Part shown: piece by piece, positions 7,244 through 14,977 of the stretch | Layout of the letters: each line of letters begins with the position of its first letter | Position numbering within the stretch: the first letter of the stretch is position 1 | Assembly (NCBI GenBank): GCA_035763125.1 | Contig: DASUBU010000064.1 | Coordinates: forward strand, 1 to 23,785 | Reading direction: 5' to 3' | Source: SMAG-U1939 sp035763125 | GTDB taxonomy: Bacteria; Chloroflexota; Ktedonobacteria; Ktedonobacterales; JADMIN01 | DNA length: 23,785 nucleotides | The notes under the pieces: model-generated | Database searches by the model: none | Told to the model about the DNA's origin: nothing | The model's input: the letters and a program-made list of their open reading frames with translations, nothing else | Made by a program: the position numbers and the translations under genes

Positions 7244-7555
7244 CTACTTCTTCTTCGCGGGGGCCTTGATCTTGACCTTCATCACGGCCTCGCTGAGCTC
7301 CTTGCCCGGCGTGAACTTCACGCGGTTGCGAGCCGGCACCGTGATCTTCTGGCGCGTCTGGGGATTGACGCGCACGCTCTCGGCCGTCTCCTTGACGCCA
7401 AAGACGCCAAAGCCGACCAGGCGCACGGTCTCGCCTTGCTCCAGGGTACCCTTGATCGAATCGAGAGTGGCGTTGACCATCTCGGTGGCTTCTTTTTTGC
7501 TCTTGCCCGTCTTCTGAGCCACCGTGTTGATCAGCTCGGACCGACCAACTGCCAT
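7244..7555 (-). CDS. hup: HU family DNA-binding protein
   Basis: HU dimers bend and compact DNA in the nucleoid. The 103-residue product begins MAVGRSELINTVAQKTG and shows the helical dimer core and the HU signature (GFGVFGVK, then NPQT). The DNA-binding arm leads to VPARNRVKFTPGKEL. The NPQT proline that intercalates into DNA is present. The tail (KIKAPAKKK) is slightly longer and more lysine-rich than in E. coli HU, as in many high-GC lineages. ATG at 7555 is preferred over the longer GTG frame at 7585 because GGAGGAGG sits 7 nt before it. A promoter candidate at 7809-7837 implies a leader near 245 nt, and a strong terminator follows. Confidence 0.95.
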   Translation of the reverse strand: MAVGRSELINTVAQKTGKSKKEATEMVNATLDSIKGTLEQGETVRLVGFGVFGVKETAESVRVNPQTRQKITVPARNRVKFTPGKELSEAVMKVKIKAPAKKK

Positions 7556-7763
7556 GAGGTTGCCTCCTCCAGGCTGCGCGAACACGTCGAGCGTGCTCGC
7601 TCCTTGCTGCGCGCCGGCTCGCCGTGAGGATCACCCCACCGCGCGCCACCGATCGCGCTTGCCGTCCCCGTCCGCATCGAGCAGACGGAGCTTTCGCGCG
7701 GGCCGCAACAGCCGCTTGCGCTCCGCGAGCCGCCCGGCGAGATTGCTCCGCACGGCCGGTATC

Positions 7764-7802
7764 CGCGGGTTTGCCCGCGAAATCCGAATTCATCGGACTT
7801 CG
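7764..7802 (-). promoter_or_regulatory. Tandem hairpins in the HU leader
   Basis: CGCGGG-TTTG-CCCGCG (7764-7779) is followed, overlapping by two bases, by CGAAATCCGA (7778-7787), a 5-nt loop, and TCGGACTTCG (7793-7802), a 10-bp arm with one mismatch. Both would lie at the very 5' end of the predicted HU transcript. The overlap means the two folds compete slightly. Confidence 0.35.
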
Positions 7803-7808
7803 GGCTAA

Positions 7809-7837
7809 AGCATACACAAAACGCGCGGTACGTGCAA
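7809..7837 (-). promoter_or_regulatory. Sigma70-like promoter candidate for HU
   Basis: On the minus strand TTGCAC (7832-7837) is followed by a 17-nt spacer and TATGCT (7809-7814). Each box matches four of six consensus bases and the spacing is ideal. Transcription would begin near 7802. Confidence 0.5.
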
Positions 7838-8022
7838 GGGCAGCGCAACAGGCAATTCGATTCGGTACTAATGTGCTAGTAACTCAGGCACAGAGCGCAA
7901 CCCGCGCAAGCGAACCGCGTGGCGAAAATGCTCGCACTCTCTCTATACTTGTAGATGCGATTGTACATGTGATTCTCGTCAATTATAGGCGATACTTACC
8001 GCGTGGATGAGCTGTCATCGCC

Positions 8023-8057
8023 ATGGCCGCGGCGCCGTGGCGGCGCCGCGGGGCCAT
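8023..8057. repeat. Very GC-rich inverted repeat upstream of gap
   Basis: ATGGCC plus GCGGCGCC (8023-8036) pairs with GGCGCCGC (8042-8049) and GGCCAT (8052-8057), with a 2-nt GG bulge and a 5-nt loop. This gives 14 base pairs. It occupies the place where a -35 box would be for the extended -10 at 8060-8068. No T run follows. Confidence 0.5.
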
Positions 8058-8059
8058 CG

Positions 8060-8068
8060 TGGTACAAT
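8060..8068 (+). promoter_or_regulatory. Extended -10 promoter candidate for gap-pgk-tpi
   Basis: TGGTACAAT fits TGn plus TACAAT (five of six). There is no -35 match at the right distance, which an extended -10 promoter can tolerate. Transcription would start near 8075, leaving a leader of about 125 nt. Confidence 0.5.
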
Positions 8069-8198
8069 TCCGCCTAGTGCCGCCTCGCCCACGGACCAGA
8101 CGTGTGCCGCCGTCGAGACTGGCCGTCATTGTGCGGCAACGAGGCCGCACGCCGGGGAATGTGCCCCATCCACCGCAACCACAGGAGGCTGCCCGCTT

Positions 8199-9209
8199 AT
8201 GGCTATCAAGGTCGGTATCAACGGTTTCGGCCGCATCGGCCGCCAGAGCCTGAAGGCAATGCTCGAGCGCTATCCCAACGCCATCGAGGTCGTCGCCGTC
8301 AACGACATCACCGACACCGAGACCAACGCTCACCTCTTCCGCTACGACTCGACCTACGGCCGCTACCACGGCACTGTCGAGGTAGTGGACAACGACATCG
8401 TGATTGACGGCAAGCGCATCAAGGTCTTCCAGCACAGGGACCCAGGCCAGATTCCCTGGGGCGAGGTGGGTGCACAGGTCGTCGTCGAGAGCACGGGCCT
8501 CTTCACCGACGCCGATAAAGCTAAGGCGCACCTGCACGACACCGTCAAGAAGGTGATCATCTCGGCGCCGGCCAAAGGCGAGGATGTCACGATTGTGCTG
8601 GGCGTCAATCAAGACACCTACGATCCGGCCAAGCACAACATCATCTCCAACGCCTCCTGCACCACCAACTGCCTCGCTCCGGCCGCTAAGGTCATCAACG
8701 ACTCCTTCGGCATCGAGAAGGGCTTGATGACCACCGTGCATTCGTACACCAACGACCAGCGCATCCTGGACGTGGTGCATAAGGATCTGCGCCGTGCGCG
8801 CGCCGCCGCCCAGAATATCATCCCCACCACCACCGGCGCCGCGCGCGCCCTCGCGCTGGTGATTCCCGCGCTGAAGGGCAAGTTCGACGGCTTTTCGCTG
8901 CGCGTGCCCACGGCCACCGTCTCGGTCGTGGACTTCGTCGCCATCCTGAAGAAGCCGGCGACCACCACAAGCGTCAACGAAGCCTTCCAGCAGGCGGCCG
9001 CCGGCCCGATGAAAGGGATTCTCGACTACACCGACCTGCCGCTCGTCTCGTCGGACTTCCGCGGCGACTCACATTCCTCGATCGTGGACGCCCAATCCAC
9101 CATGATGGTCGGCGACAATTTCCTCAAAGTGATCGCCTGGTACGACAACGAGTGGGGCTACTCCTGCCGGGTGGCGGACCTGACCAACTTCATCGGGGAG
9201 CGGCTGTAG
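8199..9209 (+). CDS. gap: Type I glyceraldehyde-3-phosphate dehydrogenase
   Basis: The enzyme converts glyceraldehyde 3-phosphate, NAD and phosphate to 1,3-bisphosphoglycerate in the cytosol. The 336-residue protein starts MAIKVGINGFGRIGR with the dinucleotide-binding glycine motif. VNDITD (34-39) places acidic D36 where NAD-preferring enzymes hold the adenosine ribose. The active-site block SNASCTTNCLAP has catalytic Cys154. The C-terminal WYDNEWGYSCRVADL is characteristic. The frame is open further upstream, but ATG at 8199 with AGGAGG at 8183-8188 matches the family start. It is the first gene of an operon: pgk starts 2 nt after its stop. Confidence 0.98.
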   Translation: MAIKVGINGFGRIGRQSLKAMLERYPNAIEVVAVNDITDTETNAHLFRYDSTYGRYHGTVEVVDNDIVIDGKRIKVFQHRDPGQIPWGEVGAQVVVESTGLFTDADKAKAHLHDTVKKVIISAPAKGEDVTIVLGVNQDTYDPAKHNIISNASCTTNCLAPAAKVINDSFGIEKGLMTTVHSYTNDQRILDVVHKDLRRARAAAQNIIPTTTGAARALALVIPALKGKFDGFSLRVPTATVSVVDFVAILKKPATTTSVNEAFQQAAAGPMKGILDYTDLPLVSSDFRGDSHSSIVDAQSTMMVGDNFLKVIAWYDNEWGYSCRVADLTNFIGERL

Positions 9210-9211
9210 CG

Positions 9212-10456
9212 ATGGACAAAGCCACCGTACGCGATGTGGACGTGCGGGGCAAGCGAGTGCTGGTGCGCGTGGACTTCAATGTGCCGCTTGACGAGAGCGG
9301 CCACATCACAGACGACACGCGCATCCGCGCCTCGCTGCCCACCATCCGCTATCTGCTCGACCACGGCGCCGCCGTCATCCTGATGAGCCACCTCGGCCGC
9401 CCCAAGGGCCAGCCGAACCTCAAGTACAGCCTGGCCCGTGTCGGGGAGCGCCTCAGCGAGCTGCTCGGCCAGCCGGTGGCGCTGTCGCCCGACGCTGTGG
9501 GGCCCGACGTGGAGCGCATGGCGCGCGAGCTTCAGCCGGGGCAGGTGCTGCTGCTGGAGAATCTGCGCTTCCATGCCGAAGAGGAGGCCAACGACGCCGC
9601 CTTCGCCCGCCGGCTGGCCGGCCTGGGTGAGCTCTACGTCAACGACGCCTTCGGCACGGCGCACCGCGCGCACGCCAGCACGGAAGGCGTCGCGCACGAT
9701 CTGCCGGCCGTCGCGGGCCTGCTGATGGAGAAGGAGCTCAGCTTCCTGGGCTCCGCGCTCGAACACCCCAAGCGCCCGCTGGTCGCCATCTCGGGCGGGG
9801 CCAAAGTCTCCGACAAGATTGCCGTGCTCGACCGGCTGATTGATCTCGCCGATGCCGTGCTGATCGGCGGCGGCATGGCGAACACGTTCTTCAAGGCGCT
9901 TGGGCTGGATGTCGGCGATTCGCTGGTGGAGGAGGATAAGCTCGACGAGGCCCGCACGCTGATGCGCAAGGCCGACACCGCCGGCAAGCGTTTCATCCTG
10001 CCAGTGGATGTGGCGCTGGCGGACCGCTTCGCCGCGGATGCCGAGCGCGTGATCTCGACGCCGGACTACGTGCCGCCTGGCTGGCGCATCCTCGACGTCG
10101 GCCCGCAGACGATCATCGCCTTCGGCGAGGCGCTGGCCGACGCCCAGACGATCATCTGGAACGGCACGCTGGGCGTCGCGGAGTTCCCGGCCTTTGCCAA
10201 GGGCACCGGCGCGCTGATCGGCCTGCTGGTGGAGCGCACAGCCGCGGGCGCGACCACCATCGTCGGCGGCGGCGATTCAGCCGCGGCGGTCGAGGCGGCC
10301 GGCGCGGCCGACAAGCTGACACACGTCTCCACCGGCGGCGGCGCGTCGCTGGAGTTCCTGGAGGGGCGCGTGCTACCGGGCGTGGCCGCGCTGCGCGACA
10401 AGGCAGCGCTCGGCGACACAGGCGGCGCCCGCGCCGCGGAGGGAGGCGCACAGTGA
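9212..10456 (+). CDS. pgk: Phosphoglycerate kinase
   Basis: Phosphoglycerate kinase transfers phosphate from 1,3-bisphosphoglycerate to ADP. The 414-residue product has the N-terminal substrate-binding signature RVDFNVPLD with the basic patch, LMSHLGRPKG (about 58-67), and a C-terminal nucleotide-binding domain. That domain shows SGGAKVSDKI, IGGGMANTF and the glycine-rich GGGDSAAAVE. ATG at 9212 is 2 nt after the gap stop, with GGGGAG at 9195-9200 inside the end of gap. The protein is slightly longer than usual because of a C-terminal Gly/Ala-rich extension. Its TGA overlaps the GTG start of tpi, so translation of the pair is probably coupled. Confidence 0.98.
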   Translation: MDKATVRDVDVRGKRVLVRVDFNVPLDESGHITDDTRIRASLPTIRYLLDHGAAVILMSHLGRPKGQPNLKYSLARVGERLSELLGQPVALSPDAVGPDVERMARELQPGQVLLLENLRFHAEEEANDAAFARRLAGLGELYVNDAFGTAHRAHASTEGVAHDLPAVAGLLMEKELSFLGSALEHPKRPLVAISGGAKVSDKIAVLDRLIDLADAVLIGGGMANTFFKALGLDVGDSLVEEDKLDEARTLMRKADTAGKRFILPVDVALADRFAADAERVISTPDYVPPGWRILDVGPQTIIAFGEALADAQTIIWNGTLGVAEFPAFAKGTGALIGLLVERTAAGATTIVGGGDSAAAVEAAGAADKLTHVSTGGGASLEFLEGRVLPGVAALRDKAALGDTGGARAAEGGAQ

Positions 10457-11253
10457 GCCAGCCCAGCAGCGCAAGCCCGTTGCCGGTCAAGCGCATGCCG
10501 ATCATCGCCGGCAATTGGAAGATGCACTACACTCCCACCGAGGCCGCCGATTTCGCCACCAGCATCCTACCGGAGCTGCAGACGATCACCAGCGTCGAGC
10601 GCGTGCTCTGCCCGCCGGCGATTGATATCCCGGCGGTCCACAACATCGTCTCGGGTACCGGGATCGAGCTGGGCGCGCAGAACATGTACTTCGAGGAGCG
10701 CGGAGCCTACACGGGCGAGATTTCCCCCCTCATGCTGCGCGGCCTGGTCGCCTATGTGATTTTGGGGCACTCCGAGCGGCGCGGCTACTTCGGCGAGACC
10801 GACGCGCTGGTCAATCGCAAGGCGCAGGCGGCCTTCGCGCACGGGCTGCGGCCGATCGTCTGTGTGGGCGAGCGGCTGGAGGAGCGCGATGCCGGACGCG
10901 CACACGAGGTGATTGAGACACAGGTGCGCGGCAGCCTCGCCAATCTGCCGGCCGAGCGTCTGCCCGAGCTGGTGGTCGCTTACGAGCCGGTCTGGGCCAT
11001 CGGCACTGGCCGCGCCGCCACAGCCCAGGATGCCACCGACGCCGCCGCGCTGATTCGCCGCCTGCTGAGCGAGCTCTATGGGTCCGCCGCGGACGGCGCG
11101 CGCGTGCAGTACGGCGGCAGCGTGACGGCCGCCAACATCGCCGAGTTTGCGGCGCTGCCCGCGATTGACGGCGCGCTGGTGGGCGGCGCGAGCCTGAAGG
11201 CCGAGTTCGTCGAGATTGTGCGCAAGACCGCTGAGGCGAAAGGGCTATCATAG
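10453..11253 (+). CDS. tpiA: Triosephosphate isomerase
   Basis: This TIM-barrel enzyme interconverts dihydroxyacetone phosphate and glyceraldehyde 3-phosphate. Numbered from GTG at 10453, the 266-residue protein has N21 and K23 (AGNWKMH), catalytic H106 in GHSERRGYF, catalytic E178 in AYEPVWAIGTG, and the phosphate-binding loops YGGSV and GGASL. The GTG overlaps the pgk stop (GTGA) and is preceded by GGAGGGAGG. The downstream ATG at 10495, which matches the usual family start, has no ribosome binding site. The GTG start therefore adds a 14-residue polar N-terminal extension. The gene ends 22 bp from the convergent transporter gene, with only a weak hairpin (AGCGC-TG-GCGCT) between. Confidence 0.97.
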   Translation: MSQPSSASPLPVKRMPIIAGNWKMHYTPTEAADFATSILPELQTITSVERVLCPPAIDIPAVHNIVSGTGIELGAQNMYFEERGAYTGEISPLMLRGLVAYVILGHSERRGYFGETDALVNRKAQAAFAHGLRPIVCVGERLEERDAGRAHEVIETQVRGSLANLPAERLPELVVAYEPVWAIGTGRAATAQDATDAAALIRRLLSELYGSAADGARVQYGGSVTAANIAEFAALPAIDGALVGGASLKAEFVEIVRKTAEAKGLS

Positions 11254-11275
11254 ACCATCGGGTAAGCGCTGGCGC

Positions 11276-12193
11276 TCAGCTTCCGCCGCGCGCCAGCACG
11301 ACAACGGCACTCAAGATCAGCACCCCGCCCGCGAGCTGGAGCGGCGTCACCTGCTCGCCAAGCACCACCGCCGCCAGCGTGACCGTGACGACCGGCTCGA
11401 CGGTTGAGAGCGTGGCGGCGGTGCTGGGGCCGACCAGCTTCAGCCCGGCGAAGAACGTCACGATGGCGATCACCGTGGCGACCAGCGCCATGCCGCCAAC
11501 GGCAAGCCAGCCGCCAGGAGTCCGCGGCCACGCCGGCCCTTGCAGCGCGACGACCGGCGCATAGACGGCTGCCGCGGCCAGGATGATGACAGTCGAGGCC
11601 GAGAGCGCCTCGGCGCGCGCCATCACCCGGCTGCCAGCTACGATGTAGACCGCATAGGTCAGTGAGCCAGCCAGCGCGAGCGCGATGCCCACCGGAGAGC
11701 CGCCAGCGGCGCGGCCGATGGTGAGCACCGTGCCGGCTAGCGCGACCGCCACCGCCAGCAGCTTGACGCGCGTGAGGCGCTCTTTGAGGAAGAGTGCGGC
11801 AAGCAGTGTGACCAACGCGGGATAGAGGTAGAGCAGCAGCGCGACCAGCGCGGCGGAGGCGAAAGTGAGCGCGGTGAAATAGGCGAGCGATTGGCCGACA
11901 TAGCCGACGCCACCCATCAGGATGAGAGAGAGCAGCAGCCGTCCACGCGGCAAGGGGCGCCGCAGGACGACCATCACGACGAGCAGCACGCCGCCCGCGA
12001 CGGCGAAGCGCAGCAGCAGGGCGGTGGTGGGGTTGGCGCCCGCGGCGTAGGCCAGACGGGCGAAGATGGCGAGCGTGCCGAAGGTCGCGGCGGAGATGAC
12101 GATCAGCAGCGCCCCCAGCCAGCGGCGCGAGCGTTTAGCCGGCGGGGGCAGAACAGTCGTCGGCGAGATAGTGGGCTCCGGCGCGGATGCCAC
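11276..12193 (-). CDS. EamA/DMT-superfamily transporter, downstream paralogue
   Basis: This is a 305-residue, ten-helix drug/metabolite transporter with two EamA halves. The first half begins near residue 25 with ALLIVISAATFGTLAIF, and the second near 155 with GSLTYAVYIVAGSRVM. Family members export or import small metabolites, and the substrate cannot be read from sequence. The start is GTG at 12193, since no in-frame ATG lies before the first helix. The polar proline-rich N-terminus (about 25 residues) is cytoplasmic by the positive-inside rule (KRSRR). It begins 6 nt after the stop of its upstream paralogue, and the shared motifs ATFG, ARLA, YLYPALV and GPT/GPS indicate tandem duplication. 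Confidence 0.9.
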   Translation of the reverse strand: MASAPEPTISPTTVLPPPAKRSRRWLGALLIVISAATFGTLAIFARLAYAAGANPTTALLLRFAVAGGVLLVVMVVLRRPLPRGRLLLSLILMGGVGYVGQSLAYFTALTFASAALVALLLYLYPALVTLLAALFLKERLTRVKLLAVAVALAGTVLTIGRAAGGSPVGIALALAGSLTYAVYIVAGSRVMARAEALSASTVIILAAAAVYAPVVALQGPAWPRTPGGWLAVGGMALVATVIAIVTFFAGLKLVGPSTAATLSTVEPVVTVTLAAVVLGEQVTPLQLAGGVLILSAVVVLARGGS

Positions 12194-12199
12194 AGGCGA

Positions 12200-13087
12200 T
12201 CAGCCTTTCTCAGAGGCGAGTGCGACCACCGCGCCCACGATCAGCACGCCGCCCAGCAACTGCACAGGGCCGAGGCGCTCACCCAGCACCAGCGCGGCCA
12301 GCGACACAGTCCAGATCGGCTCGAAGGTGGAGAGGATCGAGGTAGCGGTGGGGCCGACCAGCTTGAGCCCGCCAAAGAAGGCGACGGTGCCCGCGACGGT
12401 GGAGACGAGCGCCATCGCGACGATCGCGCCCCACCCCAGCAGCGTACGCGGGGGCGTATAGCCACGCACGGCGACGATACCAGCATAAGGCAGAGCCGTG
12501 GCCGCGACGATCACCGCGGAGGCGACGAATGCGGTGGTGTGACGGGTGACGCGGCTGCTCGCGACGATATAGGTGGAGTAGATCACGGCGGTTGCCAGGC
12601 TGAGGACGACGCCCAGAGGCGAGCCGCCGCCCGTTGGTCCGACAGCCAGCGCCGTGCCCGCCAACGCGATGGCCACGGCCAGCAGACGCCCAGGGGTCAG
12701 GTGGTCCTTGAGAAAGACGGCCGCCAGCAGCGCGACTAGCGCGGGATAGAGGTAGGTCAGCAGCGCGACGAGGCCAGCGGGTGCCAGCTCCAGCGCGTTG
12801 AAGAAGGTGATGCCCTGGCCCGCGCGCCCCAGCACGCCCAGCAAGACGAGGCCGAGCAGCACGCGCGGCTTCGGCAGCGGCATCCGTCGCGCGATCATCA
12901 CAGCCAGCAAGACACCACCTGCGATGGCGAAGCGAGCGAGCAGCACAGTGAACTCGTCGGCGCCATCGGCGAAGGCCAGGCGCGCGAGAATGGCGGTTGA
13001 GCCGAACGTGATCGCGGAGAGCAGCACGAGGCCAACGCCAAGCCAGCGCTCGCGTCCCCTCGCCTCTCGCCGCCCTTCCCGCTGCAT
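12200..13087 (-). CDS. EamA/DMT-superfamily transporter, upstream paralogue
   Basis: This 295-residue protein has ten predicted helices in two EamA repeats. The first repeat starts at LGVGLVLLSAITFGSTAIL and the second around LATAVIYSTYIVASSR. The frame is open to 13186, but the first part would be a non-homologous polar segment. ATG at 13087 puts the first helix near residue 15, and a promoter candidate (13136-13164) would start transcription near 13128, downstream of the longer alternatives. ATG at 13135 remains possible. It forms a two-gene operon with the paralogue that follows after 6 nt. The substrate is unknown. Confidence 0.88.
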   Translation of the reverse strand: MQREGRREARGRERWLGVGLVLLSAITFGSTAILARLAFADGADEFTVLLARFAIAGGVLLAVMIARRMPLPKPRVLLGLVLLGVLGRAGQGITFFNALELAPAGLVALLTYLYPALVALLAAVFLKDHLTPGRLLAVAIALAGTALAVGPTGGGSPLGVVLSLATAVIYSTYIVASSRVTRHTTAFVASAVIVAATALPYAGIVAVRGYTPPRTLLGWGAIVAMALVSTVAGTVAFFGGLKLVGPTATSILSTFEPIWTVSLAALVLGERLGPVQLLGGVLIVGAVVALASEKG

Positions 13088-13135
13088 GCCGCCCCGATCC
13101 CGTCTGTGAAGGCCTCCGTCCCAACCCGTCCGCAT

Positions 13136-13164
13136 ATCATACCTGACGCCAGGCGGCGCTGCCA
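13136..13164 (-). promoter_or_regulatory. Promoter candidate for the two EamA transporters
   Basis: On the minus strand TGGCAG (13159-13164), a 17-nt spacer and TATGAT (13136-13141, five of six). It would give a leader of about 40 nt to the ATG at 13087 and favours that start. Confidence 0.4.
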
Positions 13165-13214
13165 TCCATGAGACCGACACCGACACGACACATATGACGG
13201 CAGCCTGCGACGTG

Positions 13215-13223
13215 TGGTAGACT
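13215..13223 (+). promoter_or_regulatory. Extended -10 promoter candidate for tRNA-Arg
   Basis: TGGTAGACT fits TGn plus TAGACT (four of six). It would start transcription near 13230, about 48 nt before the tRNA. TGACGG lies 17 nt upstream as a weak -35. Confidence 0.3.
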
Positions 13224-13277
13224 AGGGCCAGAACACGTCGCTTGGATCGTCACCTGCTCGAGCGATGGATGGATCAT

Positions 13278-13350
13278 GCGCCCGTAGCTCAACGGATAGA
13301 GCATCGCACTTCGGATGCGAGGGTTGGGGGTTCGAGTCCCTCCGGGCGCG
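13278..13350 (+). tRNA. tRNA-Arg (anticodon TCG)
   Basis: The acceptor stem GCGCCCG pairs with CGGGCGC, with discriminator G. The D-arm is AGCTCAACGGATAGAGC. The anticodon stem TCGCA/TGCGA encloses CTTCGGA, giving anticodon TCG. The T-arm GGGGGTTCGAGTCCCTC is complete. CCA is not encoded. Confidence 0.97.
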
Positions 13351-13399
13351 CCCGTGTCGAATGCCTGGCATAGACTCTGCGTTACAGCGGCATCAAGGA

Positions 13400-13465
13400 A
13401 GCACTGCCGCGGCAGCACGATAGGCCGCACCGCCATACCACATACGAACGGCGGCGGGCAGTGCT
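13400..13465 (+). promoter_or_regulatory. Possible structured leader of the Nramp-related transporter
   Basis: AGCACTGCC (13400-13408) is perfectly inverted at 13457-13465 (GGCAGTGCT). Inside, CCGCC and GGCGG can form a second stem, and CTGCCGCGGCAG (13403-13414) is a self-complementary alternative that competes with the outer stem. It ends 57 nt before the start codon. No known metal riboswitch consensus is recognised. Confidence 0.35.
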
Positions 13466-13522
13466 GAAGACCGGTGGGCCAGCGCCGCAACGGCCGCGCA
13501 CCGCAGGGACGAGGCACGCTTG

Positions 13523-14977
13523 ATGGATCAGCACGCGCGCGACGTGACCGAAGCGCAGGACGCCGGACTCAACGCCCCGCCGGCGTTGGAAGGCGCCGAG
13601 AGCGCCGAGGGCCTCGTGGCGGCCCAGGCAGACGCCGCCGCCGCCGGCGCGCAGGGGATTCCGCATAGCGAGCCGGCGAAAGGCACTGGCACGCTCGAGG
13701 CCGCTTCCGCCGACGGACAGCCCCGCTTCGGCCCGCTTCGGCTGCTGAAGGTGCTTGGCCCCGGCTTCATCACCGGCGCCTCGGACGACGATCCCTCCGG
13801 CATCGGCACATACTCCGTGGCCGGAGCCTCGCTGGGCTTCGCCCCGCTGTGGATGGCGCCCTTCACCTTCCCGCTCATGGCGGCGATACAGTACATGTGC
13901 GCCAAGGTCGGCATGGTCAGCGGGCGCGGTCTGGCCGGCATACTGCGCCAACACTACTCGCGCGGCGTGCTCTACCCGGCCGTGCTAGCCCTGGTGATCG
14001 CCAATACCATCAATGCCGGCGCCGACATCGGAGCCATCGCGGCGGCCATTAATCTGCTCGTGCCCGTGCCGATCAGCCTGATGATCGTGCCAATCACGGC
14101 GGCCATCCTCGCACTGCAAGTCTGGGGCAGCTATCGCCTCATCGCGCGCGTCTTCAAGTGGCTGACGCTCGCGCTCTTCGCCTATGTCGCCGCCACCTTC
14201 TTCGCGCGTCCCGCTTGGGGCGAGGTCTTGCACGCGACACTGGTGCCCACGCTGCGGCTCGACCGAACCTTCGTAGCGACCGTCGTGGCGATCCTGGGCA
14301 CCACCATCTCGCCCTACCTCTTCTTCTGGCAGGCAAGCGACGAGGTGGAGGAGGAGGTGAGCGCAGGCCGCACGACGCTGCGCCAGCGCAAGGGCGCGAC
14401 GCGGGCCGAGCTGACCTATGCGCGTTGGGATGTGCTGGCTGGCATGCTGGTCTCGAACCTGGTGATGTACTTCATCATTCTGGCGACGGCGGCCACGCTC
14501 TTCAAGGCCGGCAAGACCGATATCCAGTCCGCCACCGATGCAGCCCAGGCCCTGCGGCCGCTGGCCGGCAACGCCGCCGCGGTGCTGCTGGCGGTCGGCT
14601 TGATCGGCAGCGGGGTGCTGGCCGTGCCGATTCTGACGGGCTCGGGGGCCTATGCGGTGGCCGAATCGTTTGGCTGGAAGTACGGCCTCGACAAACAGCC
14701 ACGCCGCGCCAAGCAGTTCTACGGCGTCATCGCAGCCTCGACCGCCGTGGCCATGCTGATCAACTTCATTGGCCTCAATCCGATACAGGCGCTGGTGTGG
14801 GCCGCGATCCTCAATGGCTTGTTGGCGCCGCCGCTGCTGGTGGTGATTCTGCTGGTCGCCAACAATCGCCGCATCATGGGCGCACGGCGCAATGGCCGTC
14901 TTGTGAATGTCTTGGGGGCAATCACGGCGGCACTGATGGCGGGGGCGGCGATCGTGCTGCTTATCACCCTGCTGTGA
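13523..14977 (+). CDS. Nramp-related divalent metal transporter with atypical metal-site motifs
   Basis: Nramp proteins couple divalent metal uptake to protons across the cytoplasmic membrane. This 484-residue protein has an extra polar, Ala/Glu-rich N-terminus (1-68) and then about eleven helices. In helix 1 the usual D-P-G-N is D-P-S-G (90-93, in SDDDPSGIGTYS). In helix 6 the usual M-P-H is S-P-Y (263-265, in GTTISPYLFFWQAS). The metal-coordinating Met and the neighbouring Asn of classical Nramp are therefore replaced. From family knowledge this points to the Nramp-related subgroup, some members of which are reported to carry Mg or Mn rather than Fe, so specificity is left open. ATG at 13523 is chosen over TTG at 13520. 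tRNA-Arg and a possible structured leader precede it. Confidence 0.88.
   Translation: MDQHARDVTEAQDAGLNAPPALEGAESAEGLVAAQADAAAAGAQGIPHSEPAKGTGTLEAASADGQPRFGPLRLLKVLGPGFITGASDDDPSGIGTYSVAGASLGFAPLWMAPFTFPLMAAIQYMCAKVGMVSGRGLAGILRQHYSRGVLYPAVLALVIANTINAGADIGAIAAAINLLVPVPISLMIVPITAAILALQVWGSYRLIARVFKWLTLALFAYVAATFFARPAWGEVLHATLVPTLRLDRTFVATVVAILGTTISPYLFFWQASDEVEEEVSAGRTTLRQRKGATRAELTYARWDVLAGMLVSNLVMYFIILATAATLFKAGKTDIQSATDAAQALRPLAGNAAAVLLAVGLIGSGVLAVPILTGSGAYAVAESFGWKYGLDKQPRRAKQFYGVIAASTAVAMLINFIGLNPIQALVWAAILNGLLAPPLLVVILLVANNRRIMGARRNGRLVNVLGAITAALMAGAAIVLLITLL

Larger units (their letters stand above)
7556..8198. other. Divergent regulatory region between HU and the gap operon
   Basis: This 643-bp stretch has no convincing gene. 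It holds the HU promoter (7809-7837), two adjacent hairpins in the predicted HU leader (7764-7802), and an inverted repeat TACTA-n6-TAGTA (7866-7881). A locally AT-rich patch (about 7920-7990) contains weaker promoter-like words on the plus strand (TATACT at 7944-7949; TTGTAC-17-TATAGG at 7961-7989). A very GC-rich hairpin (8023-8057) and the extended -10 of gap (8060-8068) complete it. Confidence 0.6.

Noticed and set aside
13278..13350. Integration site at tRNA-Arg
   Set aside because: No duplicated tRNA 3' end, integrase or mobile gene is seen on either side.
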